From JAJPKK01 sp963787675 (GTDB lineage Bacteria; Pseudomonadota; Alphaproteobacteria; Rhizobiales; Xanthobacteraceae), in assembly GCA_963787675.1 (NCBI GenBank), contig CAWBDV010000023.1, positions 248,001 to 312,000 on the forward strand: DNA of 64,000 bases, written 5' to 3'. Below, piece by piece: positions 44,154-54,060 of the stretch. The position numbers were made by a program, and so were the translations under genes. Each line of letters begins with the position of its first letter. Within the stretch, counting starts at the first letter, position 1. A model generated the notes under the pieces. That model was not told the DNA's origin. It ran no database searches and saw nothing but the letters and a program-made list of their open reading frames with translations.

Positions 44154-44858
44154 ATGAGCGATGTCGACGTGATCAAGAACACCGTGAAGGTCTGCATGTT
44201 CGACCAGTACGGCACCGTCGTGGACATGCAGGCCGGCCTGACTGAAGCCGCGACGCCCTACCTCACGGCCAAAGGTTGGACCGGTGACCCCGATTCCTTC
44301 GTGACGTGGTGGCGCCGCACGCATTTCGAGAATTCCATGATCGATGCTCTGCTTGGGCGGGAGCACACCCCTTACCGGGAGATCGGCCACCGCTCGGTAG
44401 CATTCGTGCTGGAGCGCGCCGGCATGGCGCACACCATGGACGAAGTCCGCGCGCTCGTTGCGGAAATCGAGAAGCTGCGCCCGTTTCCCGAAGTGCCCGC
44501 GGCGTTGGCGCGGCTCAAGACCCGCTATCAGCTCGTCGTCCTGTCGAACGGCGATCCCGACATGCTGGAAGCCGCCAGGCAACACCACGGCATTCCGTTT
44601 CACCGGCTGATTTCGGCAGCAGCGGCGAATGCGTTCAAGCCGCACGTGGCCACCTACAACAAAGCGGCCGAGCTGCTCGGAATCCGCGTGGATGAGGTGC
44701 TGTTTGTCGCCAATCATGCCTTTGACTGCATCGGTGCAAAATCGGCCGGCATGCGCACGGCCTTCATCGACCGCCGTCAGCGTCCCTTTGGCATCACGCC
44801 GCACCAGCCGGATATCTGCGTCCGCACCATGACGGAGCTTGCCGATATCATGGTTTGA
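44154..44858 (+). CDS. Haloacid dehalogenase, type II (HAD superfamily)
   Basis: A 234-residue HAD hydrolase of the 2-haloacid dehalogenase subgroup. The nucleophile Asp17 lies in MFDQYGTVVD; LSNGD carries the second motif Ser/Asn, AFKPHVATY the Lys, and ANHAFDCIGAKSAGM the last motif, with Asn replacing the usual first Asp. A GGAGAGCG site precedes ATG 44154; upstream in-frame ATG 44112 lacks one. It would remove a halide from 2-haloalkanoates, or act on a phosphate. A DUF5996 gene follows 39 bp later. Confidence 0.83.
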   Translation: MSDVDVIKNTVKVCMFDQYGTVVDMQAGLTEAATPYLTAKGWTGDPDSFVTWWRRTHFENSMIDALLGREHTPYREIGHRSVAFVLERAGMAHTMDEVRALVAEIEKLRPFPEVPAALARLKTRYQLVVLSNGDPDMLEAARQHHGIPFHRLISAAAANAFKPHVATYNKAAELLGIRVDEVLFVANHAFDCIGAKSAGMRTAFIDRRQRPFGITPHQPDICVRTMTELADIMV

Positions 44859-44897
44859 GGAGGTTGCCTCTCGTCGAACGGGATAAAGGACACGACC

Positions 44898-45866
44898 ATG
44901 ACAGGAGCTTCGCAGACACCCACGCTGGCGGGCGATCCATGGCCGGCGCTTCCCTACGTGGCCTGGAAGGATACTTGCGCGACGCTTCATCTGTGGACGC
45001 AGATGGTCGGCAAGATACGCCTGGCGCAGACACCGTGGCTGAACCACTCGTGGCACGTGCCGCTCTATGTTACCGCCCGCGGTCTCACGACCTCGACCAT
45101 TCCGTATGGAAGCGGCGCCTTCCAGATCGACTTCGACTTCGTCGACCACGTGCTGTGGGTGCGCACGAGCGACGGACAATTCCGTCAGCTGATGCTGGCG
45201 CCGAAGCCGGTGGCGGAATTCTACACTGAGCTGTTTGCGGCGCTCGCGGGGCTCGGCCTTGACATCCGTATCGATACGATGCCGTGCGAGATCGCTGACT
45301 GCATTCGCTTCGATCAGGACCGCATTCACGCCTCCTACGACCGTGACTATGCCAACCGGTTCTGGCGCGTGCTGCTCTCCGCGCACAATGTCCTCACGCA
45401 ATTTCGCACCGGCTTCATCGGCAAGGCGAGCCCCGTCCATTTCTTCTGGGGCAGCTTCGATCTCGCGGTTACGCGCTTCTCCGGCCGGCCGGCGCCGCGC
45501 CATCCGGGCGGCGTGCCGCATCTGCCGAATGCGGTGGCGCAGGAAGCCTATTCGCATGAAGTGTCGAGTGCCGGATTCTGGCCGGGCGGCGGTAGCGCGA
45601 TCGATTATGCGGCCTTCTATTCCTACGCTTACCCGGCGCCTGAAGGCTTTGCCGCCGCGGCAGTGAAACCGAATGAGGCATTTTATTCAAAGGAATTGGG
45701 CGAATTCATTCTGCCTTATGACGCTGCGCGCGCCGCACCGGACCCTGCGCACGCGCTGATGGAATTTCTGCAAAGCACCTACGAAGCGGCGGCCAATTTG
45801 GCCAAATGGGACCGCGCGAATCTTGAGTGCCCTCAAGGCATCCCGGGGCGGCCGCGTCCGATCTGA
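44898..45866 (+). CDS. DUF5996 family protein
   Basis: A 322-residue cytoplasmic protein of a conserved family without assigned function. Conserved blocks are WPALPYVAWKDTCATLHLW, LNHSWHVPLYVTARGLTT, VHFFWGSFDLAVTRFSGRPA and HEVSSAGFWPGGG. Many His and Trp residues suggest a ligand or metal site. It follows the HAD gene closely and ends about 200 bp before the TIR/NTPase cassette; a shared function with either is not shown. Confidence 0.75.
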   Translation: MTGASQTPTLAGDPWPALPYVAWKDTCATLHLWTQMVGKIRLAQTPWLNHSWHVPLYVTARGLTTSTIPYGSGAFQIDFDFVDHVLWVRTSDGQFRQLMLAPKPVAEFYTELFAALAGLGLDIRIDTMPCEIADCIRFDQDRIHASYDRDYANRFWRVLLSAHNVLTQFRTGFIGKASPVHFFWGSFDLAVTRFSGRPAPRHPGGVPHLPNAVAQEAYSHEVSSAGFWPGGGSAIDYAAFYSYAYPAPEGFAAAAVKPNEAFYSKELGEFILPYDAARAAPDPAHALMEFLQSTYEAAANLAKWDRANLECPQGIPGRPRPI

Positions 45867-46071
45867 GGGAGGGTCGGCGGGCCGTCGGTATGACGGCCAT
45901 CGTGATGCAAAGGCCGGCAGCACTGCGCAGAATGCCGCTTTCTGCGGCATTAACCTCGGTGCCAGTCGCCGGGCTACCTTGTTTCAGATCAAGTCCCGGC
46001 CGCGCTTTCTGTGCGAAGTGCGGGCTGCGACAGGTCATCCGCGCCTGGTGGTTTCTTTGAAGGCAGACGCG

Positions 46072-47433
46072 ATGGCGCGCAAGATGTTCATCTCATACCG
46101 GCGCGACGACAGCGCAGGCCATGCCGGCCGGGTGCATGATCATCTGGAACGGGAGTTCGGCCGCGATCTCCTGTTCATGGACGTTGACGCGATTCCGCTC
46201 GGCGCCAACTTCGTCAAGGTGCTCGATGAGGAGATCGCCGCGAGCGACGTGCTGCTGGCGATCATTGGCCCAGGCTGGCTCGACGCACGCGACGAGAATG
46301 GCAAACGGCGCCTGGAGAACCCCGACGATTTCGTGCGTATCGAGATTGCGAATGCGTTGAAGCGCGGCATCTCCGTCATCCCGATTCTGCTGGAGGGTAC
46401 GCGGGTTCCAAAGGCGGAGCAGCTGCCGGCCGACCTCAAGGAACTGGCTCTGCACCAGGGGCTCGACGTCAGACATGCTTCGTTCGCAAACGACATGGGA
46501 CGGCTTGTCACCATGCTGAAAGGCGTGCAGTCGCGACCACAGCATGGTCCGGCTGAACCCGCGCTCATAGAGCGCTACCGCGCCGAAGGCCGCATCAAGG
46601 TCGACGCGGCGATCATTCACGGCGCGCCGGACGGCTGGTTTCTGCCCGGCAACGGCACGGTCGAATGGTTTCAGGACAGCGAACATGGTCCCGAGATGGT
46701 CGTGGTGCCGGCTGGCTCTTTCGTGATGGGCTCACCGGAGAGCGAGCCGGAACGCGGCGAGGCCGAAGGTCCACAGCACCCTGTGACGATCGCCACACCT
46801 TTCGCCGTCGCTCGCCATCCCGTCAGACGCGGTGAGTTCGCGGCGTTTGTCAAGGATACGGGTCACGAAATACGCGACGAAGCGTTGTGGCATGATCCGG
46901 GATTTCCCCAGGATGACAACCATCCCGTGGTCTGCGTGAGTTGGGAGGACGCCAAGGCTTTTGCGGCATGGCTTTCCGCCCGGTTGGGACGAGATTACCG
47001 GCTGCTCACCGAGGCCGAGTGGGAGTATGTCGCCCGCGCCGGCACTGCGACGCCGTTCTGGTGGGGCTCAACCATCAGTCCGCAACAGGCCAACTACAAC
47101 GGCAATTACCTTTATGGAAACGGCGGGGCCGAGGGTGAATATCGGGAGCAGACCGTAGCCGTTGGCAATTTTGCGGCGAATCCCTGGGGCCTTTTTCAGG
47201 TCCATGGCAATGTCTTGGAGTGGTGCGAAGACGTTTGGCACGACGATTACGATGGCGCGCCGTCGGACGGTTCGGCGTGGCTCGAAGGGGGCAATACCTA
47301 TTCCCACGTCGTTCGCGGCGGTTCCTGGCTCAGCTTTCCGCAGGACGTCCGTTCGGCATTTCGCGCCAAGGCCTCTGCCATTCTCCGGATCGACAACTTG
47401 GGCTTCCGTGTCAGAAGGACGCTCAACAATTGA
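46072..47433 (+). CDS. TIR domain protein with C-terminal FGE-sulfatase/C-lectin-fold domain
   Basis: A 453-residue two-domain protein. Residues 4-150 form a bacterial TIR domain: MFISYRRDDSAGHAGRVHDH, the BB-loop-like FMDVDAIPLGANF, and Glu91 in DDFVRIEIANAL as the expected NADase glutamate. Residues 207-450 are an FGE-sulfatase domain (EMVVVPAGSFVMGS, VCVSWEDAKAFAAWLS, YRLLTEAEWEYVARAGT, GNVLEWCED, VVRGGSW). The two cysteines that make formylglycine-generating enzymes active follow the GGS block in that family; here it reads GGSWLSFPQDVRSAF, so catalysis is unlikely. The lectin-like fold may serve as a ligand sensor. First gene of a three-gene cassette. Confidence 0.85.
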   Translation: MARKMFISYRRDDSAGHAGRVHDHLEREFGRDLLFMDVDAIPLGANFVKVLDEEIAASDVLLAIIGPGWLDARDENGKRRLENPDDFVRIEIANALKRGISVIPILLEGTRVPKAEQLPADLKELALHQGLDVRHASFANDMGRLVTMLKGVQSRPQHGPAEPALIERYRAEGRIKVDAAIIHGAPDGWFLPGNGTVEWFQDSEHGPEMVVVPAGSFVMGSPESEPERGEAEGPQHPVTIATPFAVARHPVRRGEFAAFVKDTGHEIRDEALWHDPGFPQDDNHPVVCVSWEDAKAFAAWLSARLGRDYRLLTEAEWEYVARAGTATPFWWGSTISPQQANYNGNYLYGNGGAEGEYREQTVAVGNFAANPWGLFQVHGNVLEWCEDVWHDDYDGAPSDGSAWLEGGNTYSHVVRGGSWLSFPQDVRSAFRAKASAILRIDNLGFRVRRTLNN

Positions 47434-47551
47434 ACATGTCATGAGCGAACGGCGAATTTCTGAGCGCGAAAACGGCGAGGTTCTCGATGAATTGTGACTT
47501 GCCTTCGGCTCGTCGCAGACTGATTGCCCGCTCGATCACCGGGAGCAGGTC

Positions 47552-49240
47552 GTGACTTGGTTAAGCGCAGCGCTGGCGACTGTCGGTTTCTGTTTATATT
47601 TCGTCGCGCTGACGCTGCAGTCGACGAGTTTGCGGCGCATGCGCTTCGCACGCGTCGCAAATCTCGCGCTCCTCCGCCGCCGTGTGCCCCGACGATTTCG
47701 CGGGCGAGTCTGCGCTCTGCTGCTCGCCCTATCGTTGATATTGATGGGCTTCGCCGTGTGGCACAGCATCAATGTCGGTCGCAGCGCGTTTATATTGCTC
47801 GCCAGCTTCGGAGTCATATTGATCGCACTCCGTCTGCTGGGCTTTCTCTTCACGCACATCTCATTGATTGCGCTTGAAATCGATACCGATCCAGGCAGTT
47901 CGACGTTCAGTTTCGCCCATCTGCGCCGAAGCCCGTTCATCCTTGGCGGCCTCGCGCTTGTCGTATTAGGCGTCGCCATACCGGCGGTGCTCGACAGCAT
48001 TTTGTGGGCGCGCTTTGACTCCTACCGCCGCCAGCAGTGGGAAGCATTGGAGGCTGACGCCAAGCGCAGCGGGTTTCGGGAGAATTACCGACCCCGCACT
48101 CTCATGGTCGCGGAGCGGTCATGGAGCGAGACGGAGTTCTTTTCCTCCAAGGAAATGGAGCCCGGCAGCGGCCGCCGCATTCTCATCGAGGGACGGGGTG
48201 GCGTCGGGAAGAGCTGGTTTATCGATAAGTTGCGCTTTGACTACCGAGACCGATATCCAAATAACGTAGCAGTGTTTCTTGATGCGAAAGATCTGACGGT
48301 TCACGATGATGTGCTCGAGCATATCAGCCGCGACGCTTTTGGCGGGCTCGCCTGGGGCGGTCTTCCGGTCGCCCGACGAATCCTCGCGCAAGCTCTAATC
48401 CTGATTGATGGGCTCGATGAGGCGAAAGACCAGGATGATGCAAACAACGCCGTCCAGCGTTTCGCGCAGGACGAATATATCGCGCGCGACACTGTGATAG
48501 TCACTAGGCGCCCGATAGATTACCCGCTCAGCAGTTTTATGCAGGTTAGATTGAACCCGCTTGTGAAGCGAGAATCGCTGAGCGAGCTGAATAACCGTGC
48601 CGCCAAGCTGAAAGACCTGCCAGCTAAGCTGGATCAGCAGCCCCCAGCTGACCTTGTATTTTTCCATGCTGATCCGCTGAAAAATTGGCCACATATAACG
48701 CCCGATCAAGTCGGTCAGTTATACCAGGAGTTCGTCAGGAAGTTCTTTTTCGCAGAATTTTCGGATCGTAGCATCGGCCAAATCATGGCATTCCTCAGCA
48801 CGTACCGTGACATCGACATTGTCGACGAATTGTTCCGCGGTAGCATGACCGGCGCGTTTAAACCAGCCCCACAATCAGTCGACGAGATGCGCCAAACGCT
48901 GATCAAGCACTTCGTGCGTCTGCGCGTCGTAAAGAATTTCCGCTCCCACTTCGGGCCAAGTGACGCGAAGTTCGCGCAGCGCGTTATCGATATGCTGACG
49001 ATAGACTGCTCTGACTACTTGCGAGAGGACCCACTGGCCACAACGTTTGCCTTCGATCCTCGGCAATTTAGACGCAACTTCGATGGCACGACCTTCGACA
49101 AGGTACTGTTGGAAAGCGAGCTGCTGAGCGAGGATATAACGCAGGGGCGCCTCGTTTTTGCCAATCCCGAACTCGACCGATACTTCATCGAACAGGCGAA
49201 GGAATTGTTGTCCCCTCCAGAGTCGGGACCGCCGCACTAA
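47552..49240 (+). CDS. Membrane-anchored NACHT-like STAND NTPase
   Basis: A 562-residue protein. The N-terminal 150 residues hold about four hydrophobic helices (near 5-22, 52-71, 77-104, 129-150). A NACHT-type NTPase follows: Walker A GRGGVGKS (214-221), Walker B LILIDGLDE (282-290) with the NACHT small-residue/Asp-Glu pattern, and DTVIVTRRP as sensor 1. The remaining 220 residues are unassigned and helical. GTG 47552 has GGGAGCAGG upstream. The gene is visibly less GC-rich than its neighbours (48661-48720 has 28 G/C of 60), suggesting transfer. Lying between two TIR-FGE genes, it probably belongs to the same defence-type cassette. Confidence 0.78.
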   Translation: MTWLSAALATVGFCLYFVALTLQSTSLRRMRFARVANLALLRRRVPRRFRGRVCALLLALSLILMGFAVWHSINVGRSAFILLASFGVILIALRLLGFLFTHISLIALEIDTDPGSSTFSFAHLRRSPFILGGLALVVLGVAIPAVLDSILWARFDSYRRQQWEALEADAKRSGFRENYRPRTLMVAERSWSETEFFSSKEMEPGSGRRILIEGRGGVGKSWFIDKLRFDYRDRYPNNVAVFLDAKDLTVHDDVLEHISRDAFGGLAWGGLPVARRILAQALILIDGLDEAKDQDDANNAVQRFAQDEYIARDTVIVTRRPIDYPLSSFMQVRLNPLVKRESLSELNNRAAKLKDLPAKLDQQPPADLVFFHADPLKNWPHITPDQVGQLYQEFVRKFFFAEFSDRSIGQIMAFLSTYRDIDIVDELFRGSMTGAFKPAPQSVDEMRQTLIKHFVRLRVVKNFRSHFGPSDAKFAQRVIDMLTIDCSDYLREDPLATTFAFDPRQFRRNFDGTTFDKVLLESELLSEDITQGRLVFANPELDRYFIEQAKELLSPPESGPPH

Positions 49241-49403
49241 AGCATCACGCCTTGGAGAAGGATCGTTTGCAGCGCCGCCAATTCGACGCGCAACCTCAAC
49301 TGAAGTGGCTTATGACTCGATTAATCTCCAGCAAATGCAGGCATAAGCGCTCCTTTCGCCGCCGCGCCTCAGCGGGTTTGTACCCCGTGGGATGTGTAAC
49401 GCC

Positions 49404-52326
49404 ATGTCGCGGATTTTCCTGAGCCATTCGAGCGCCGACATCGCGGAGGCCATCGCGGTTCGCGACTGGATGCGAACGCATGGCTGGGACGACATCTTTC
49501 TCGATCTCGAACCCGAGAGCGGTCTCAAGGCCGGCGAGCGCTGGCAGGATGCCTTGAAGCGGGCGGCCGAGCTTTGCGAGATCGTGATCTTCCTTGTCTC
49601 GCCGGTGTGGGCGGCCTCGAAATGGTGCCTGGCCGAGTTCCTGCTCGCCAAGAGTTCTCAACAAGCGCATCTTCGCCCTCATTGTCGAGCCGACGCCGTT
49701 CGAATCTCTGCCGGTCGAGTTGACTGAGGAGTGGCAGGTCGCCGATCTAACCGCCGGGACGCGCGATTATTCTGCGACCGTCACACTGCCACCGGGCGAC
49801 AAGACAGCCACGGTTGCCTTTTGCAGCGAGGGGCTCAATCGCCTGCGAATCGGGCTGATGCAGGCTGGCATCGATGCCAGTCATTTCGACTGGCCGCCCG
49901 CGAACGATCCGAACCGTTCGCCTTACCGGGGGCTCAAGCCTCTCGAAGCCGACGATGCCGGCATCTTCTTCGGGCGCGATGCGGCGGTGATCAGCGCGCT
50001 CGACACCCTGCGAGGGCTGCGCGAGGCCGCGCCGCCGCGCCTGCTCGTGATCCTCGGTGCCTCTGGCGCCGGCAAATCATCGTTTCTGCGGGCCGGGCTG
50101 CTCCCGCGGCTCGCCCGCGACGACCGCAATTTCCACGTGCTGCCGATCGTCCGGCCGCAGCACGCGGCCATCACTGGCGAAAATGGTCTGTTGCATGCGC
50201 TCGAAGGGGCATTCCAGGCGGCCAGGATTGTCGCCGCGCGAGCCAATATCAGGGCCGCGATCGACAGCGGCGCGGCCGCGCTACGGCCGCTGCTGCAACA
50301 GCTCGCTGACAAGGTCACGCTGGTTGTCGCCGACCCCACGACCAAGCCTAAACCGATCACCCTGGTCCTCGCCATCGATCAGGGCGAGGAACTGTTTCTC
50401 GCGGAGGGGCAAGACGAGGCGCGGACTTTCCTCGCCCTGCTGCGTGACCTGCTGGCCGACGACGCGCCCTCGGTCATCGCGCTGTTTACGATCAGATCGG
50501 AAAACTACGAGCACCTGCAACTCGCCAAGGAACTGGACGGCATCAAGCAGGTCACGCTCAGTCTCCCGCCGATGCCGAAGGGGGCCTATGCCGAGGTCAT
50601 CAAAGATCCCGCAAAACGGCTTGATGGCACGGCGCGCGCACTCAAACTCGATGGTGCGCTGGTCGACGCGCTTCTTACCGACATCGAGGCCGGAGGCGCA
50701 AAGGACGCGCTGCCATTGCTCGCCTTCACGCTTGAGCGGCTCTATGCCGAGTACGGCGGCGGCGGCCATCTCAAGCTGGAGCATTACGTTCAACTCCGCG
50801 GTATCGCGGGCTCGATCGAAGCGGCGGTTGGGCAGGCCTTCAAGGCGGCCGATGCCGACCCGAAAATCCCGAAGGATCTCCGCGAACGGCTTGCCCGGCT
50901 GCGCAGAGGATTGATTCCCTGGGTCGCCGGCATTGATCCCGATACCGGTGCGCCGCGCCGCCGCGTGGCGCGCCTATCGGAGATCCCGGCCGAGGCAAGG
51001 CCGCTCATCGATCTCCTTGTCGATCAACGCCTCCTGTCGACCGACTTGGACAAGGACACCGGCGAGAAGACGATCGAGCCCGCCCACGAGGCGCTGCTGC
51101 GGCAATGGCCGCTCCTGCAGGGCTGGCTCAAGGAAGATTCCGAACTGCTCGGCGTCATGGATGGAGTTCAGCACGGATCGCGCGAATGGGTTGCGAACGC
51201 AAAGAGCGCGACATGGCTCGCACACACGACCGACAGACTGCAAGCCGCGGAGCGGTTGCTTAAGCGTGCGGATTTGGCTGCCAGCCTTGCACCGACCGAT
51301 CGGGACTATCTCGCGGCTTGCCGCGAGGCTGAATGCACGGCCCAGGAGAACGAGCGGTCGACGGTGCGGACCCGGCAACGACTGCGCGCAGTCGTTGGTC
51401 TGCTGATGGTCGGTGTGATCCTAGGCCTCATTGGCTGGATTGAGCAGCCGTACATCAAAGAGCAGGCAAATTGGTTCTGGATCATGCGGCCCTACATGCT
51501 CAAGGACGTACGGCCGTACGTGCTTACCGTGACGGCGGAGCAGGCATTGAAGCCCGGAGACGCGTTCCATGAGTGTGCCAAGGACTGTCCTGAGATGATC
51601 GTCGTTCCGGCCGGCAAATTCTTGATGGGCTCACCCGAGACCGAAAAGGACCGCCAGGACAATGAAGGTCCGCAACATGACGTCTCGATCGCCAGGGCTT
51701 TCGCGGTCGCCAAGTTCGATGTGACGTTCGCCGATTGGGACGCCTGCGTCTCTGTCGGCGGGTGTCCTCAATTAGGCGACAGCGGCTATGGACGGGGTAC
51801 TCGGCCGGTGATCAATGTCAGCTGGGACGAAGCCCAGAAATATGTGACTTGGCTCTCCAGCATGGCCGGGCAGCCCTATCGTTTGCTCACCGAGGCCGAA
51901 TGGGAATATGCGGCTCGCGCCGGAACCGCAACGCCATACTATTGGGGTGACGAAATCGGCATCGCGAACGCCAATTGCAACGGATGCGGCAGCCAGTGGG
52001 ACGGAAAGGAGACCTCACCGGTCGGATCGTTCAGGCCTAATGCATTCGGCCTCTACGACATGGCCGGCAATGTTTGGCAATGGGTCGAGGACTGCTATCG
52101 CGATCGCTACGACGAGCAAACTCCGCGGGATGGTTCGGCATGGACCGCAGGAGATTGCAGTAGCCGCGTCGTCCGCGGCGGTTCTTTTTCCTACAATCCG
52201 CAGTTCATCCGCGCCGCGACGCGCACTTGGGGCACCCCGGGGGTCCACAGCAACTTCATTGGTTTTCGGATTGCCAGATCACTTCGGGTTCCGACCGGAT
52301 CAAGCCCGGCGGCGGCAAAACCCTAA
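49404..52326 (+). pseudogene. TIR-nSTAND NTPase-TM-FGE/C-lectin protein gene with a +1 frameshift
   Basis: The 5' part encodes a TIR domain (MSRIFLSHSSADIAEAIAVR, likely catalytic Glu in WCLAEFLLAK). At about 49653-49657 (AAGAGTTCTC) one extra T shifts the frame; skipping it gives AKSLNKRIFALIVEP and an open frame to 52326. Next come an nSTAND-type NTPase (FFGRDAAVISAL, Walker A GASGAGKSS, Walker B LVLAIDQGEELF, FTIRSENY, EPAHEALLRQWPLLQGWL), a transmembrane helix (AVVGLLMVGVILGLIGWI, about 51390-51445) and an FGE/C-lectin domain (51586-52290, EMIVVPAGKFLMGS to VVRGGSF and GFRIARSL). FGE catalytic cysteines are absent. Intact length would be about 973 residues. An indel error is possible. Confidence 0.82.
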
Positions 52327-52423
52327 GCGTCACATCAGCCATCCCAACATCGCGTGTGGAGCGGCCTCGATCTGCTTACGGCGGATATCTCTAAACCACG
52401 TCGACGCGCGTCGCAGCGCTTCC

Positions 52424-53242
52424 TCAGAAATCTAGCCCCAATCCGACGCGGACCGTTTGAAACAATTCGTGCAGGTTGATGGTCGCACTGTTCGACGGGG
52501 AACCACATCCAACAGCACACACCGTGTTCACAGGAACAGTCTTGGTTTCGCTGCCATAGTCCGTGTAGCGGTATTCGACGCGAAGCTTCCATCTCCGCCA
52601 CAACTCGGTTTCCACCCCGGCGCCGACGGTTGCGCCGGCCCGTACGTCGGACCAGCTTGAATTGGCGGTTGCGACACCTGTAGGTACAGGAAGATTGACC
52701 CCACTATAGGTAAAGGCGCCGTTGATCTGACCGAGAGCCAAGCCGCCCGTGGCATATACCAGGGTCGAGGCGGTGGCGAGGAACCCGAAACGCGCCCTAA
52801 ACGAGCTGTCCCAATTCTGCGTGACCGAACCCGCCAAGTTGTCTGAGCGTCCAGCCGGCGCGCCGTTAGGTGCCACCGGGACGAACAAACTTGAGGATGT
52901 TGCTCCGTGCTTCCACGACCAATCGGCTTCGGCACCGGCGACATAGTTTCCCAATCGCCAACGGTAGCCCAAGAATGGACCGATCGTATAGCTGAGCGGC
53001 TGGCTGCTGAACGAGAACGGAGTTTCGAAGCAGTTTACTCCGAGAGTGCCAACAGCAGAGCAAAGGTACGCGCCCGGTTCGACAAACCCGTTGTTGGCAA
53101 AACTCAGCCCATTGGAGGCGCCGATCTGGCCTCCTGACCAGTTGGGGGCTCCCTGAAACCCCTGCTGCGCGGTTTGTGCGCCTGCAATGGTCGGTACCAA
53201 GAGGCTGGCTGCGGCAAGCAATCCAATTCCGATCCCCCTCAT
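52424..53242 (-). CDS. Outer-membrane beta-barrel protein, Omp25/RopB-like
   Basis: A 272-residue outer-membrane protein with a signal peptide (cleavage after AGA) and alternating amphipathic strands. The C-terminus RVGLGLDF ends in Phe, the usual signal for barrel insertion. IGPFLGYRWRLGNYVAGAEA, SFRARFGFLATASTLVYATG and LRVEYRYTDYG are typical of small rhizobial surface-antigen barrels. Four cysteines (CSAV, NCFE, VCAVGC) could make loop disulfides. GGGGGTAGG precedes ATG 53242. It is divergent from the TetR gene. Confidence 0.83.
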   Translation of the reverse strand: MRGIGIGLLAAASLLVPTIAGAQTAQQGFQGAPNWSGGQIGASNGLSFANNGFVEPGAYLCSAVGTLGVNCFETPFSFSSQPLSYTIGPFLGYRWRLGNYVAGAEADWSWKHGATSSSLFVPVAPNGAPAGRSDNLAGSVTQNWDSSFRARFGFLATASTLVYATGGLALGQINGAFTYSGVNLPVPTGVATANSSWSDVRAGATVGAGVETELWRRWKLRVEYRYTDYGSETKTVPVNTVCAVGCGSPSNSATINLHELFQTVRVGLGLDF

Positions 53243-53388
53243 ATTACCTACCCCCAGGTTGCAATTGCAAATCTAGCATAAGCAGCGGCTGCAAGCGGGC
53301 CTCTGGCTGTTGATGGATTTAATTTTTGACGAGTGTTGCCATTCCGTAACATCCGAGGCTCTGGGCTTCTAAATTCGGGCCTTGACGA

Positions 53389-53408
53389 CATACCAACTGG
53401 TTGGTATG
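53389..53408. promoter_or_regulatory. TetR-type operator overlapping the promoter of 53416
   Basis: Two perfect 9-base arms, CATACCAAC and GTTGGTATG, are separated by TG. The site begins five to six bases after a TTGACG box (53382-53387) and ends eight bases before the TetR start codon. A repressor bound here would block transcription of its own operon. Confidence 0.75.
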
Positions 53409-53415
53409 AACTCGC

Positions 53416-54060
53416 ATGAATGTCGGACGGGCAATCAAACAACCAGTGGGGGCCACGCGGCAGAAAATGCTCGACGCGGCGCTGTCGCTCATCCGCACCA
53501 AGGGGTACGACGCAACGACCGTGGATGACATCTGCGACGAGGCCGGCTTTACCAAGGGGGCGTTTTTCCATCACTTCGAGAATAAGGAGGCGCTCGGAAT
53601 TGCGGCCGCCGACTATTGGTCGGAGACGACCGGCGCGTTTTTTGAGGCCGCGCCCTACCACAAGCACAAGGATCCGCTCGATCGGGTGCTCGGCTACATC
53701 GATTTCCGCAGGGCAATCCTCACCGGCAAGGTGCCGGAGTTCATCTGCCTCGTCGGAACGATGGTGCAGGAAGTCTACGAAACCTGCCCGGCAATCCGCA
53801 AAGCTTGCGACGCCAGCATCAGCGGCCACGCGGCGAAAGTCGAAGCCGATATTGCCGGAGCGATGAAGCGGCACGGCATCCGCGCCAAATGGACGGCGCG
53901 CAGCCTCGCGCTGCACACGCAGGCGGTACTGCAGGGCGCTTTCATCTTGGCAAAAGCAAAGGGCGATGCCGCGGTTGCCGGGGAAAGCGTCGATCATCTG
54001 CGACGCTACGTCGAGCTTTTGTTTCAATCCGCAAAGCGCAAAGGAAAGGAAACCTCATGA
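53416..54060 (+). CDS. TetR-family transcriptional regulator
   Basis: A 214-residue repressor. The N-terminal helix-turn-helix is clear: TRQKMLDAALSLIRTKGYDA, then DDICDEAGFTKGAFFHHFEN with KEALG. The C-terminal ligand domain has several Cys residues and is of the AcrR/TetR_C type. It starts at ATG 53416, eight bases after a palindromic operator, so it is likely autoregulated. Its stop overlaps the start of a YCII-type gene (ATGA), placing both under the same control. Confidence 0.9.
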   Translation: MNVGRAIKQPVGATRQKMLDAALSLIRTKGYDATTVDDICDEAGFTKGAFFHHFENKEALGIAAADYWSETTGAFFEAAPYHKHKDPLDRVLGYIDFRRAILTGKVPEFICLVGTMVQEVYETCPAIRKACDASISGHAAKVEADIAGAMKRHGIRAKWTARSLALHTQAVLQGAFILAKAKGDAAVAGESVDHLRRYVELLFQSAKRKGKETS

